From positions 1 through 64,000 of the forward strand of contig JAXHTH010000210.1 in the NCBI GenBank assembly GCA_034211115.1: a DNA stretch of 64,000 nt, read 5' to 3'. This stretch comes from JAXHTH01 sp034211115. Its GTDB lineage: Bacteria > Planctomycetota > Phycisphaerae > Phycisphaerales > SM1A02. Shown piece by piece: positions 9,921-18,474 of this stretch (its first letter is position 1; each line of letters starts with the position of its first letter). Made by a program: the position numbers and the translations under genes. Below the pieces are notes generated by a model that was not told the origin of the DNA, searched no databases, and was given only the letters and a program-made list of their open reading frames with translations.

Positions 9921-10088
9921 GCACGACGCGGACCTTCGTGCCACCGTCGCACGACGCGGAGCTTCGTGCCACCATCGCAGGACGCGGAACTTCGTGCCAC
10001 CGTCGCACGACGCGGAGCTTCGTGCCACCATCGCAGGACGCGGAGCTTCGTGCCACCATCGCACGACGCGGAACTTCATGCCACCCGT
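9921..10088. repeat. Tandem 28-bp repeat, six units, GGA-loop hairpin family
   Basis: Six direct units with a 28-bp period (starts 9921, 9949, 9977, 10005, 10033, 10061) of the form GCACGACGCGGAGCTTCGTG followed by CCACCATC. Variation is mostly ACGACG versus AGGACG and GAGC versus GAAC or GACC. Each unit can form an imperfect hairpin around GGA. The array fills the gap between the nitroreductase and SpoIIE-type genes, which converge. There are no unique spacers, so it is not a CRISPR array. Confidence 0.88.
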
Positions 10089-10115
10089 CGGGTCGCCGGC
10101 GTGCGGCCGCGTTGA

Positions 10116-11408
10116 TCAGGTGAGGCGCAGGTGTTGATGGGGGCCGGGCGCGGTCTGCGTTTCTGATGCGTCCCCGGCCGGCCGGGACGCGGCGAGCGGG
10201 CCCGCGTGCATGCAGATCAGCGTCAGGTCGTCGACCTGGTGGAGGGAGCCGCGCTGATCGTCCAGCCGTCGTCCGATGGCGTTGATCATCTCGTGCGGCG
10301 TGGCGCACTCGACGAGCCGCTCGAACTCGTCGCGGTAGCGGGCGGTGGGCAATCGCTGCTCGTAGTTGTCGGCCTTGGGGGCGGGAAACGCCTGCTCGAA
10401 GCCGTCGGAATGGAGCAGGAGCCGATCGCCGACGGAGAGTTCGACGTCGATCTGCTCGTAGGCCTCGTCCTCGAACACGCCCAGCAGCCCGCCGGACGTC
10501 TCGAGGAGGCGCGGCGGCTCGTCGGCCCTCAGCAGCAGCGGCGGGGGATGGCCCGCGCCGGCGAACCGCATCAGCCGGCTCCGGCAGTTGATGACTGCGT
10601 ACGCCGCGGTCGCGAAGCGCGTCGTGCGACCCTGCCGGCGGATCATGTCCTGGTTCAGTTGCGCCAGCACCTGCGAAGGCTCGACGATCCGGTAGGAGTT
10701 GCCGGTGATGATCTTCGTGGTCAGGGAGCGGCAGATGATCATGGTCATCAGCGCCGCGGGCACGCCGTGCCCCACCGCATCGGCGAGGAAGACCCCGACG
10801 TGATCGTCGTCCAGCCGGGCGATGTCGTAGATGTCGCCGGAGACGTAATGGGCCGGTCGCCAGAGGGCGGCGAACTCGACGCCGTACAGGCTGGGCAGCT
10901 CGCGGGGGAGGAACTCGCGCTGCACCATCGCGGCGAGCTGGAGTTCTTCGTGCATCCGCGCGATCTCGCCCTTCAGGCCGCCCTGGAAGCGCTGGGCGAG
11001 GGAGACCTCGTGGCGCAGACGCGTGACCTCTCGCTGCCGATGAAGCATCCCGTCCAGCGTCGCGCAGAGGCGGGCGTCGTCGATGTCCGCGGGCAGGGTG
11101 AGGGCGCCGGCGAAGCCGTAGGGGTTATCGGCGGCCGGCGGCTCGTCCAGAAGCGCCATCACCGCCACGCCCGCGTCCTCCAGGGTCGCCAGCATGGACA
11201 GGGCATGCGTTGTCTGGGCCGACCGGCCCAGCAGGAGGGCGATCACATCGACGCCGCCGAGTTCGGCTTCATCCAGCGCCTCGCCGCAGACGGTGGTCAC
11301 GTTGATCGGGCCGGCCCCGCGCCAGGCGTCCAGCAGTCGCCGGCGGAGGAGCTCGGCCGATGGCTCGCGGTCGTCGAGGAAGGCGACGATGATGTTCGAG
11401 GGTCTCAT
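10116..11408 (-). CDS. SpoIIE-type PP2C serine phosphatase with N-terminal receiver-like domain
   Basis: A 430-residue signalling protein. The N-terminal ~120 residues (RPSNIIVAFLDDREPSAELL, VDVIALLLGRSAQTTHAL) resemble a degenerate response-regulator fold. A coiled helix (about 125-165) leads to the phosphatase domain: LQLAAMVQREFLPRELP, HYVSGDIYDIARLDDDHVGVFLADAVGHGVPAALM (metal-binding Asp residues), RFAGAGHPPPLLL, LLLHSDGFEQAF and QVDDLTLICM. Such RsbU/SpoIIE enzymes usually dephosphorylate an STAS-domain antagonist to free a sigma factor. One STAS protein occurs in this window at 49477-49830, but no link is shown. ATG at 11408 is chosen because the preceding 25 codons are not conserved. 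Confidence 0.88.
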   Translation of the reverse strand: MRPSNIIVAFLDDREPSAELLRRRLLDAWRGAGPINVTTVCGEALDEAELGGVDVIALLLGRSAQTTHALSMLATLEDAGVAVMALLDEPPAADNPYGFAGALTLPADIDDARLCATLDGMLHRQREVTRLRHEVSLAQRFQGGLKGEIARMHEELQLAAMVQREFLPRELPSLYGVEFAALWRPAHYVSGDIYDIARLDDDHVGVFLADAVGHGVPAALMTMIICRSLTTKIITGNSYRIVEPSQVLAQLNQDMIRRQGRTTRFATAAYAVINCRSRLMRFAGAGHPPPLLLRADEPPRLLETSGGLLGVFEDEAYEQIDVELSVGDRLLLHSDGFEQAFPAPKADNYEQRLPTARYRDEFERLVECATPHEMINAIGRRLDDQRGSLHQVDDLTLICMHAGPLAASRPAGDASETQTAPGPHQHLRLT

Positions 11409-11592
11409 CGCGGAGCCGGTCCTGCGGGGAGAGAGGTTATGGGCCGTCGGTGAGGCCGCGCGGCGGCGATCCCCCTCCGTCATCGTCGCGGGCGGGGGGG
11501 GCCTTGAGCGGCCAACTCCCTCTGGGGCAACACATTGTGAGCATGAGCCGGATGCCCGCCCGCCCCCGCGTGCCCGAGGCGTTGACGCCGCC

Positions 11593-12105
11593 TTACCGGG
11601 CCATCGCCTTCAGACGCTTCAGATCCAGCTCGATTTTGTCCTCCACCCGCAGGTTCAGGCGATCCAGCCACCCGCCGCGGAGCTCGATCACGAACTGGGC
11701 CGGGTAATAACTGGGATAGGAGTCCTCCCGGACCCGCTGCTCGTACGCCGCCACCGTCTCGTCGGCGCGTCGCGGCGGCCGCGCCTTCATCTCATGCGTT
11801 GCCGTCACCCGGCCCTGCGCATCGAGGTAGATGATGTCAATGTCGAAGAGGCAGTAGCCCATCCAGAACGACTGGTACTCCGGGCGCGGAAAGATGAACA
11901 GCATCCCTCCGTCCTCGGGAATACTCTCGCGATGCATGAGTCCCTGCGTGCGCGTGGTTTCATCGGCGGCGACCTCCAGGTGAAACTCGTGCCCCTTGAT
12001 GGTGACGGTCTCCATCAGCGGGCCCGAGCGGGCCTTCTGACAGCCGGGCGCGGCGAGCAGCCACGTCAGCGACAGCAGGAGCATCAGCAGCCGGCAAGCA
12101 GCCAT
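11593..12105 (-). CDS. DUF192 family lipoprotein
   Basis: A 170-residue exported protein. The N-terminus MAACRLLMLLLSLTWLLAAPGC has a hydrophobic core and a cysteine at a lipobox-like site (AAPGC). The DUF192 domain follows: FHLEVAADETTRTQGLMHRE, GGMLFIFPRPEYQSFWMGYC, FDIDIIYLDAQGRV and a C-terminal VIELRGGWLDRLNLRVED. DUF192 proteins are small extracytoplasmic beta proteins of unsettled function. The start overlaps the end of gluQ by 22 bases, so the two genes are probably co-transcribed. Confidence 0.88.
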   Translation of the reverse strand: MAACRLLMLLLSLTWLLAAPGCQKARSGPLMETVTIKGHEFHLEVAADETTRTQGLMHRESIPEDGGMLFIFPRPEYQSFWMGYCLFDIDIIYLDAQGRVTATHEMKARPPRRADETVAAYEQRVREDSYPSYYPAQFVIELRGGWLDRLNLRVEDKIELDLKRLKAMAR

Positions 12106-13025
12106 TCGTGATCTTCCTCGGTGAACGTGACGGGAGTGGGGGGAAGCCTATCGAGAAGAAACCGATCGCGGAAGTCCGCCGCGGTCATCTCCGCCGGCTC
12201 GTCGATGATGCCCGACCAGGCGGCGAGCAGGCCGACGATCCGCTCCGGCCGCACGCCGGACCGCTGATAGGTCGCCAGCCGGGTGTCGCCGTGACGTTTG
12301 GCCAGCCTCCGGCCGTCCGTGCCGACGACGAGCGGCAGATGGCAGAAGCGGGGCGGGCGGAGATCCAGGGCCTCGTAGAGCATCATCTGCCGGGCCGCCG
12401 AGGGCAGCAGATCGTCGCCCCGCACGACGTCCGTCACCCCCTGGCGGGCATCGTCGACGACCACGGCAAGCTGGTAGGCGGGCACGCCGCGGCGGGTCCA
12501 CACCACGAAATCGCCCACCTCCTTCTGCGGGCGGTGGATCGACGGACCGGCGAAGTCATCGTCGATCCGGATCGCCTCGTCGGGAGCGAGAAACCGGTAG
12601 TTGGTGTCCTCCTGCCCGAATCCCCGCCGCTCATCCTCCGCAGGCCGAAGTTCGGGCGGAAAGCGGAGCTCGTGCTCGTCGGCGTGCGGGGCCGAGGCGG
12701 CCTGCTCGATCTGCTTGCGCGTCAGGGCGCAGGCGTAGACCCGGCCCCGATCGGTTAGAACCCGCATGGCGCGGCGGTAGGGGGCCAGATCGTCGCTCTG
12801 GCGGAGAATGGGGCCGTCGTGATCCAGTCCCAGCCAGGCGAGGATCTCCAGGGCCTGCTGCGTGGCCTGGGGCTTCACCCGCGGCCCGTCGAGGTCGTCC
12901 ACCCGCATCAGCAGCCGCCACCCGCCGCGGCGGGCGAGGGCCCAGTTGATGACAAACGTCCGGGCATTGCCCAGGTGCAGGGCGCCGGTGGGGGAGGGGG
13001 CGAGGCGGGAGACGCGGTTGGTCAT
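12084..13025 (-). CDS. gluQ: Glutamyl-Q tRNA(Asp) synthetase
   Basis: A truncated GluRS paralogue that attaches glutamate to the queuosine base of tRNA-Asp. The 313-residue size fits the family, which lacks the anticodon-binding domain. Class I signatures are visible: RLAPSPTGALHLGNART (HIGH motif as HLGN) and GRRLAKRHGD (KMSKS equivalent). FVVWTRRGVPAYQLAVVVDD is the conserved core. The zinc-site cysteines of the E. coli enzyme appear lost: only YACALTRKQI with one Cys is seen. The presence of queE and queD in this window agrees with a cell that makes queuosine. It is divergent from the dehydratase gene at 13103. Confidence 0.9.
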   Translation of the reverse strand: MTNRVSRLAPSPTGALHLGNARTFVINWALARRGGWRLLMRVDDLDGPRVKPQATQQALEILAWLGLDHDGPILRQSDDLAPYRRAMRVLTDRGRVYACALTRKQIEQAASAPHADEHELRFPPELRPAEDERRGFGQEDTNYRFLAPDEAIRIDDDFAGPSIHRPQKEVGDFVVWTRRGVPAYQLAVVVDDARQGVTDVVRGDDLLPSAARQMMLYEALDLRPPRFCHLPLVVGTDGRRLAKRHGDTRLATYQRSGVRPERIVGLLAAWSGIIDEPAEMTAADFRDRFLLDRLPPTPVTFTEEDHEWLLAGC

Positions 13026-13102
13026 GGCGGCGGCGGCGTGTATAGTGCGCCCATCGGCTCGGCATTTCCACTGTCAGGCAGGACGGCCAACGGAGTGTAG
13101 CC

Positions 13103-13390
13103 ATGGAGAAGCTGCCCCAAGAGGATCTTGACGCGAGGCTCGGTTCGTTCCCCGACTGGTCCATCAACGGGGACGCCCTGCAGCGCACCTTCAGCTTCGA
13201 CGATTTCCTCGGCGCCATGGCCTTCGTCAATCGCGTGGCCGAGCTCGCCGAACGCCACCAGCATCACCCGGACATCATGATCCGCTACAACAAAGTGACG
13301 CTGACGCTGACCACCCACGATGCCGGCGGGCTGACGGAGAAGGACTTCACCTTCGCGGGTGACACGGACGGCCTGGCCGCCTCGTCCTGA
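13103..13390 (+). CDS. Pterin-4a-carbinolamine dehydratase
   Basis: A 95-residue enzyme that dehydrates 4a-hydroxytetrahydropterin, the family that also includes the dimerisation cofactor DCoH. The active-site block is AERHQHHPDIMIRYNKVTLTL followed by TTHDAGGLTEKDF; the adjacent histidines and the downstream His-Asp are the catalytic positions. GGAG lies seven bases before ATG. No aromatic amino acid hydroxylase is nearby, so the role could be general pterin maintenance (inference). Confidence 0.92.
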   Translation: MEKLPQEDLDARLGSFPDWSINGDALQRTFSFDDFLGAMAFVNRVAELAERHQHHPDIMIRYNKVTLTLTTHDAGGLTEKDFTFAGDTDGLAASS

Positions 13391-13470
13391 GCGGGTGCAA
13401 CGCGTCTCTGGGTCGGTTTGACGCCGCGCCGCGGCCGCGGGCGGACCTCGCCGCCGCCGGAGCCGCCCGA

Positions 13471-14508
13471 TCAGGACAGCGCCGCCCGCAGCACGTCCGC
13501 GCGGGTCTTCTGCACCTCGGCCGCCGAGAGACTCCGCCCGGCGTGGGACTGGAGATGCGCCGGCTGGACCTGGAGGAACAGCCGATTGATCAGATTCGGA
13601 TCGATTTCCGGGAAGCGGCCGAGGCAGACGGCCAGCCGGACGCGGCTGAGCAGCTTCATCGCCTCCTCCACCCGCATGAGCCGCGCCGACCGGAGCGTGC
13701 CCACCGCGCGATGGATCTGATCGTCCAGCACGGTCTGGTTGCGTTCGGCGAGAATCCGCCGGGCGTGATGTTCGTACTCGATGATCCGGGGCAGGATCTT
13801 CTCTTCCAGCTCCGCGAGCAGCTCCGCCTCGCTCTTGCCCAGCGTGACCTGGTTGCTGATCTGGTAGAAGTCGCCTGACGATTCCGAGCCTTCGCCGTAG
13901 TAGCCCCGCACGGCAAGGTGCAGGTCCTTGGCCGCCCGCCGCACGCGCTCGATCTCGTTGATGATCTTCAGCGCCGGCAGATGCATCATCACCGAGAAGC
14001 GGATGCCGGTGCCGACGTTCGTCGGGCAGGCGGTGAGATATCCCCAGCGCTTGCTGAAGGCGTAATCGATGTGGGCCTCGATCGCGTCGTCCACCGCGTG
14101 GATGCGATCGTGCACGTCCGTCAACGCCAGGCCCGGGGCGAGCACCTGCATCCGCAGATGATCCTCCTCGTTGACCATCACGCTGAGGGTCTCGTCGGAG
14201 GAGATCACCACCGCACGCTCGATGTCGGCTTCCGCGAGGTTCCTGGAGATCAGGTGCCGCTCGAAGAGCAGTTCGCGGTCGCGCGGCGTGGTCTCGACCA
14301 GATCCACCCAGGTCATGCCGTCGGCGAGGCGGCAGCGGAGCAGCACCTGCCGGGCGATGTTGAGCAGCTCATGCCGCTGGGTGGTGGAGGCGCTGTTGAC
14401 GAAGGGGAAGCCGGCGATGTTGCGGGCCAGCCGGGCCCGGCAACTGAGCACCACGTCCGCATGCGGTCCATCCGCGCTGATCCAGGGACCGTGTTCCTTG
14501 AGTTCCAT
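13471..14508 (-). CDS. mcsB: Protein arginine kinase McsB
   Basis: Phosphorylates arginine residues, marking proteins for Clp degradation in Firmicutes. The 345-residue protein shows the phosphagen-kinase core: VVLSCRARLARNIAGFPF, VISSDETLSVMVNEEDHLRMQ (the catalytic glutamate region), YLTACPTNVGTGIRFSVMMH, and the second catalytic segment RGYYGEGSESSGDFYQISNQ. The C-terminal helical domain that binds phosphoarginine is present (LLSRVRLAVCLGRFPEID). It lies 42 bases after mcsA on the same strand, the standard order. No ctsR or clpC is adjacent, unlike in Bacillus. Confidence 0.95.
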   Translation of the reverse strand: MELKEHGPWISADGPHADVVLSCRARLARNIAGFPFVNSASTTQRHELLNIARQVLLRCRLADGMTWVDLVETTPRDRELLFERHLISRNLAEADIERAVVISSDETLSVMVNEEDHLRMQVLAPGLALTDVHDRIHAVDDAIEAHIDYAFSKRWGYLTACPTNVGTGIRFSVMMHLPALKIINEIERVRRAAKDLHLAVRGYYGEGSESSGDFYQISNQVTLGKSEAELLAELEEKILPRIIEYEHHARRILAERNQTVLDDQIHRAVGTLRSARLMRVEEAMKLLSRVRLAVCLGRFPEIDPNLINRLFLQVQPAHLQSHAGRSLSAAEVQKTRADVLRAALS

Positions 14509-14550
14509 GGCTGGGATGGTCCACGCGCATCGGCCCGCCGGGCTGATCCG

Positions 14551-15093
14551 TCAGGCTCGTTCCGGTGCGGCGGCGCTGTCCGGTTCCACCGCCGGGACCT
14601 CCGCCTCCAGCGCCTGGATCCGGTCGCGGAGCTCCGCCGCCCGCTCGTACTGCTCGGCCGCCACCGCGTCCTCGAGATCCTTGATCAGGCGCTGCATCCG
14701 AAGCTGGCGGTCGATGGACGCTCCGCCCCGCCGCGGACACTTGCCGCAATGACTGGTGCCTCCGTTCTGCGCCCGCTCGATCATCGGCCCGAGGTGTTTC
14801 TCGAAGGCGTCGTAGCAGTCGGGGCAACCCACGACGCCGATCCGCCGGAACTTCGCGAAGCTCATGCCGCACGTCGGGCACGTGTTGTGCGACGCGCGCG
14901 GCTTGCGGCTTCCCTTGCTCACCACGAACTGCGTGAGCACCTCGTCGATCGGCGCCTGGCCGGGAACGGTCAGCCCCGCCTCCTTGGCGTGCATCTCGCA
15001 GAGGTGGATCTCGTGCGTCTCGCCGTTCCTGACGCGCGTCTCGTGCACCACCGCCGGCCTGTCGCAGCAATCACACTTCATCACTTCTGCCAT
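14551..15093 (-). CDS. mcsA: McsA, activator of McsB, zinc-finger and UVR-domain protein
   Basis: A 180-residue adaptor. The N-terminal half carries several zinc-binding pairs (KCDCCDRPA, HLCEMH, TCPTCGMSF, VGCPDCYDAF, HCGKCP). The C-terminus holds a UVR motif (LIKDLEDAVAAEQYERAAELRDRIQALE, about residues 136-163), the helical hairpin that contacts Clp ATPases and UvrB. An acidic, alanine-rich tail follows. It is the first gene of the mcsA-mcsB pair, which probably forms an operon. Confidence 0.92.
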   Translation of the reverse strand: MAEVMKCDCCDRPAVVHETRVRNGETHEIHLCEMHAKEAGLTVPGQAPIDEVLTQFVVSKGSRKPRASHNTCPTCGMSFAKFRRIGVVGCPDCYDAFEKHLGPMIERAQNGGTSHCGKCPRRGGASIDRQLRMQRLIKDLEDAVAAEQYERAAELRDRIQALEAEVPAVEPDSAAAPERA

Positions 15094-15193
15094 AGTATCC
15101 CGCCCCCTGCGGCGATGCCATCTTCATTTGTCGACAGGGCCGCCCGGCCGCCTGGGCGGTTATCGTCCCCCGCGACGCGGTCGGAGGCGGCGA

Positions 15194-15847
15194 TCACGCC
15201 CGCCCCAGGACCGCCTCCAGCCGTTCGATCGCCTTTCGGACCTCCTTCACCTCCGCCTCCAGCGCCTCCACGCGGCGGGCGAGCGATGCTTCGCCCGTTT
15301 CGCCGACGGCCGGGGCCGCGCCCGACGCCGCCGGCGACGCCTCGAGGGCGTGCAGATCCGGGCACAGAAGCTGGGCGAACCGCGCCGCACGGCTCCCCGG
15401 CGCGGGCGATAACCGCCGGACATACGGCTCCGGCCGCTCCGACAGATGCTCCAGCACGTTCGTGACGACCTCCATCGATTCCAGCGGATGCATGCGCGAG
15501 GCCCGGCTTCGCAGCTCACCCGCCGTCTGCGGACCCCGCAAGAGCAGTTCGGCGAGGATGACCAGCTCGGCCGTCGAAACCTCCAGCCCCTCCCGGGCCG
15601 TGTGACGGAACTTCTCGACCCGACTGCCGCTGAGCATCACCTCCCGAACCAGCGCCTTGCCCCGCAGGCTGTCCAGCGCCTCCAGGACCTGCTCCTCGCT
15701 CATCGCGAGGATCGGGTCGCGATTGCTCTTCTGGTTCGCGCCCGCCTGCAGCGCGTTGAGCGTCAGCGGATACTGGGCGGGTGTCGTCTGGGCCTTCTCG
15801 ATCAGGACGCCGAGGACACGGCATTCGTCCGGGGTCAGCTCGATCAT
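15194..15847 (-). CDS. YceH-family (DUF480) protein
   Basis: A 217-residue protein with two winged-helix-like halves typical of DUF480/YceH. The N-terminus IELTPDECRVLGVLIEKAQTTPAQYPLT and NALQAGANQKSNRDP are nearly invariant in the family; the second half shows AELVILAELLLRGPQTAGELRSRASRM. A C-terminal coiled coil (LARRVEALEAEVKEVRKAIERLEAVL) is predicted. The function is not established. It is transcribed away from the glycan locus that begins 107 bases beyond its start. Confidence 0.92.
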   Translation of the reverse strand: MIELTPDECRVLGVLIEKAQTTPAQYPLTLNALQAGANQKSNRDPILAMSEEQVLEALDSLRGKALVREVMLSGSRVEKFRHTAREGLEVSTAELVILAELLLRGPQTAGELRSRASRMHPLESMEVVTNVLEHLSERPEPYVRRLSPAPGSRAARFAQLLCPDLHALEASPAASGAAPAVGETGEASLARRVEALEAEVKEVRKAIERLEAVLGRA

Positions 15848-15954
15848 GCTCGAAGTCTACCGGGTTCCCGCCGCCGTGGGCCGCATTTGGGAGCCGCGGG
15901 GGGCGAACCGCCGATGACAGAATCGAGCCGTCCTGCCCTGGAGGGGCCCGCGTC

Positions 15955-18474
15955 GTGCCCGATGCCCACGCAACCTGCGGATTCGCGCCGCTTCTGACCG
16001 GCTCGTCGCCGACGGGCGCGCCGCTCATCGCCGCCCTCGAGGGGCCGCAACGCGAGCACGCGCTCGAGCAGGCCATGAAGCGCCTCCACGCCGCCGGCGA
16101 TGTGCACCTGCTGCTGGCGATGATCAAGGCCCTCCTCCGCCTCGGCCTCGCCGGCCTCGCCCTCCGCCTCCTTCATTCCACCCGTGTGCCGAGGCCGATG
16201 CAGAACGACCTGCGCGACCTCGCCGACGAACTTGCCGCGCTCCCCTCCGGCGAGACACCGCTGGCGGGACTCGCCGACCGGTATCGCGCCCACGCCTCCA
16301 TCCTGCACGCGCGCTGGCCCCATCTCCGTGACGTGATCCCCGCCTCGCCGCCCGATCTTGACGATGTTCATCTCTTCATCACGCCCGCGGGCAACACACA
16401 CGCGGTGCGCGACGACCCCGCCGGACGGCTGCACTTTCTCTTCCCCTTCGTCGATCATCACCGGCAGGCCGCGCGATTCGAGCCCGGGCCGGTGCGCGAA
16501 GGGTCGGCGGTGCGCGCGCTCGGTGTCCCGCCGCCGCCCCTGCTCATGCGCCTCTTCGCCCTGCACACGGATTCGGATTTCCGCCCGCCCATCGACATCA
16601 TCGAGCCCGATCCGCGCGTCTTCGCCCTCTGGCTGCACCTGGCGGACATGGCGCGTTTGTTCGATGACGTTCGCATCACGCCCTTCGTCGGCCCCGATGC
16701 GCTTGGACAGTATGAGCGGTTCCGCGCCGCTCACCTCTGGCGGCCGGAGCCGACGCTCACCCTGAAAAACCACCGGCCCGACTGGCGCGCCGACGCAGCG
16801 CCGGGCGATGTCCGAACGCTTGACCAACGCGTGCGCTCCGCGGTACGGACACGGCAGCAGGCGCTGTTCGATCGCCAGGCGGCGCGCTGGGCGTCCTGTT
16901 CCCCCGCGTCATGGGCGCGACGCTTCCGCGCCGCGACTCGCGGCGGGCCGCCCCTTCGCGTCCTCGCCCTCGCCACCCGCTACTCCACCGTCACCCGCCA
17001 CGCCATGCGCGACCTCGCCGCCGCGTTCCGGCGCCGAAACTGCCACGCCGACGTCGTCACCGAACCGCACGATTGCAGCAGTCGGATCGACACCTGGTCG
17101 CTCCTGGCCGACGAATCGTACGACCTCATCGTCGTCCTCAATCACCTGCGCGCCCCGCTCGCCGACCAGATTCATCCGAACGTCCCGTATGTCTGCTGGA
17201 TTCAGGACCACATGCCCGAGCTGTGGACGCGGTCGGCGGGCCGATCGATCGGTGAACTGGACCTCGTCATCGGCCGCGACCGCGGCGTCCTCACCACGCT
17301 GCACGACTATCCGGCCGATCGTTTTCTCCCCGCGGGCAATCTCACCGATCCCGTGACCTACAGCGCCGAACCGCTCGGCGAGGATGAGTCGGCGCGGTTC
17401 CGGTGCGATGTTTCTTACATCAGCCACGCCTCCGCGACGCCGGACCGGATGATCGACGACATCGCCGCGCGCAACGCGCCCGCGACCGCCGCCTGCCTGC
17501 GGCGCGTGCTGGCGCTGATGCGCCGCCGCGTCGCCGAATCCGGCTTCGTCTCCCTTATCGACACCTACGCGATCATGCTGCAGGCCGAGCGCGAAGGCGG
17601 TGACGTCTCGTTCACGCGAGCCGAACGAAATACCCGCATGCACCCCGTCGTCCTCGCTCTCTTCGATCGTCTCTTTCGCCACGAAGCGCTGGAGTGGGTC
17701 GCGGAATGGGCCGCCGCCCGCGGTCGATCGTTCAGACTCTTCGGTCGAGGCTGGGAACGCCATCCGACCCTGCATCGCTTCGCGTGCGGCGAGCTCGCCA
17801 ACGGTCGCGGGCTTCGCTGCGCCGCCCAGGCGTCGCGCATCAACCTCCAGATCAACGGCTACGGGTCGCTGCATCAGCGCCTGCTCGACAGCCTCGCCTC
17901 AGGGGGCTTCGTGCTCACCCGGTACAACCCGCATGACTTCATCCGCCCGCCGATGCTCGAGCTGCGGCGGATCATCGAATCCCGCGACATTACGAGTCTT
18001 TCGCAGCTTGTCGATCCCGCGGGTCCGGCCCCCGAGGCCGCCGCGCACCTGGAGACGCTGCGCCGCCTCCGTCAGCCGAGCGTCGCGCCGGCCGATGATC
18101 CCCTGCGCCGCCGCGAGGTCGACCTTATGTACGACGTCGGCGGCTTCCCGCGCGACAAGCTGACCGATGAGGCATTCCTCGAGTCACTCCGATCGCAACG
18201 CTACCTGCCCCACCGCCTGGCCGGCGACATCCCGGGCTTCACGCGAACCACCTTCGCCGATCGCGGCGCCCTGCACGACATGCTCGATCATTATGTTGAT
18301 GATGACGCCGCACGTCGTGAACTCTCCGAGATGATGCGGCGCGATGTGCTGGACCACGATACCTACGATTCGCTCGTCCGGCGCATCACCCGCCATTTCA
18401 CGTGCCTGCCGTCGTCGCGTCCCGCGCGTGCGGGCGCAGCCACCGCGCCGAAGACGACGGGAGGCGTCACCTGA
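15955..18474 (+). CDS. Large CgeB-like glycosyltransferase
   Basis: An 839-residue protein. The first ~330 residues are helical or of unknown fold. A GT-B N-terminal half follows at about residue 340 (LRVLALATRYSTVTRHAMRDLA, YDLIVVLNHLRAPLADQI, PYVCWIQDHMPELW, LDLVIGRDRG). The C-terminal half resembles CgeB/YkvP-type Glyco_trans_1_2 domains (LFGRGWERHP, ASRINLQINGYGSLHQRLLD, ASGGFVLTRYNPHDF). GTG at 15955 is the chosen start because GGAGGGG precedes it; the open frame upstream is antisense to the YceH gene. Its TGA overlaps the next ATG (TGATG). It is the first gene of a three-gene glycosyltransferase operon. Confidence 0.82.
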   Translation: MPDAHATCGFAPLLTGSSPTGAPLIAALEGPQREHALEQAMKRLHAAGDVHLLLAMIKALLRLGLAGLALRLLHSTRVPRPMQNDLRDLADELAALPSGETPLAGLADRYRAHASILHARWPHLRDVIPASPPDLDDVHLFITPAGNTHAVRDDPAGRLHFLFPFVDHHRQAARFEPGPVREGSAVRALGVPPPPLLMRLFALHTDSDFRPPIDIIEPDPRVFALWLHLADMARLFDDVRITPFVGPDALGQYERFRAAHLWRPEPTLTLKNHRPDWRADAAPGDVRTLDQRVRSAVRTRQQALFDRQAARWASCSPASWARRFRAATRGGPPLRVLALATRYSTVTRHAMRDLAAAFRRRNCHADVVTEPHDCSSRIDTWSLLADESYDLIVVLNHLRAPLADQIHPNVPYVCWIQDHMPELWTRSAGRSIGELDLVIGRDRGVLTTLHDYPADRFLPAGNLTDPVTYSAEPLGEDESARFRCDVSYISHASATPDRMIDDIAARNAPATAACLRRVLALMRRRVAESGFVSLIDTYAIMLQAEREGGDVSFTRAERNTRMHPVVLALFDRLFRHEALEWVAEWAAARGRSFRLFGRGWERHPTLHRFACGELANGRGLRCAAQASRINLQINGYGSLHQRLLDSLASGGFVLTRYNPHDFIRPPMLELRRIIESRDITSLSQLVDPAGPAPEAAAHLETLRRLRQPSVAPADDPLRRREVDLMYDVGGFPRDKLTDEAFLESLRSQRYLPHRLAGDIPGFTRTTFADRGALHDMLDHYVDDDAARRELSEMMRRDVLDHDTYDSLVRRITRHFTCLPSSRPARAGAATAPKTTGGVT

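Noticed and set aside
9921..10088. Regular 28-bp repeats resembling a CRISPR array
   Set aside because: The units are contiguous with no unique spacers, and no cas genes are present.
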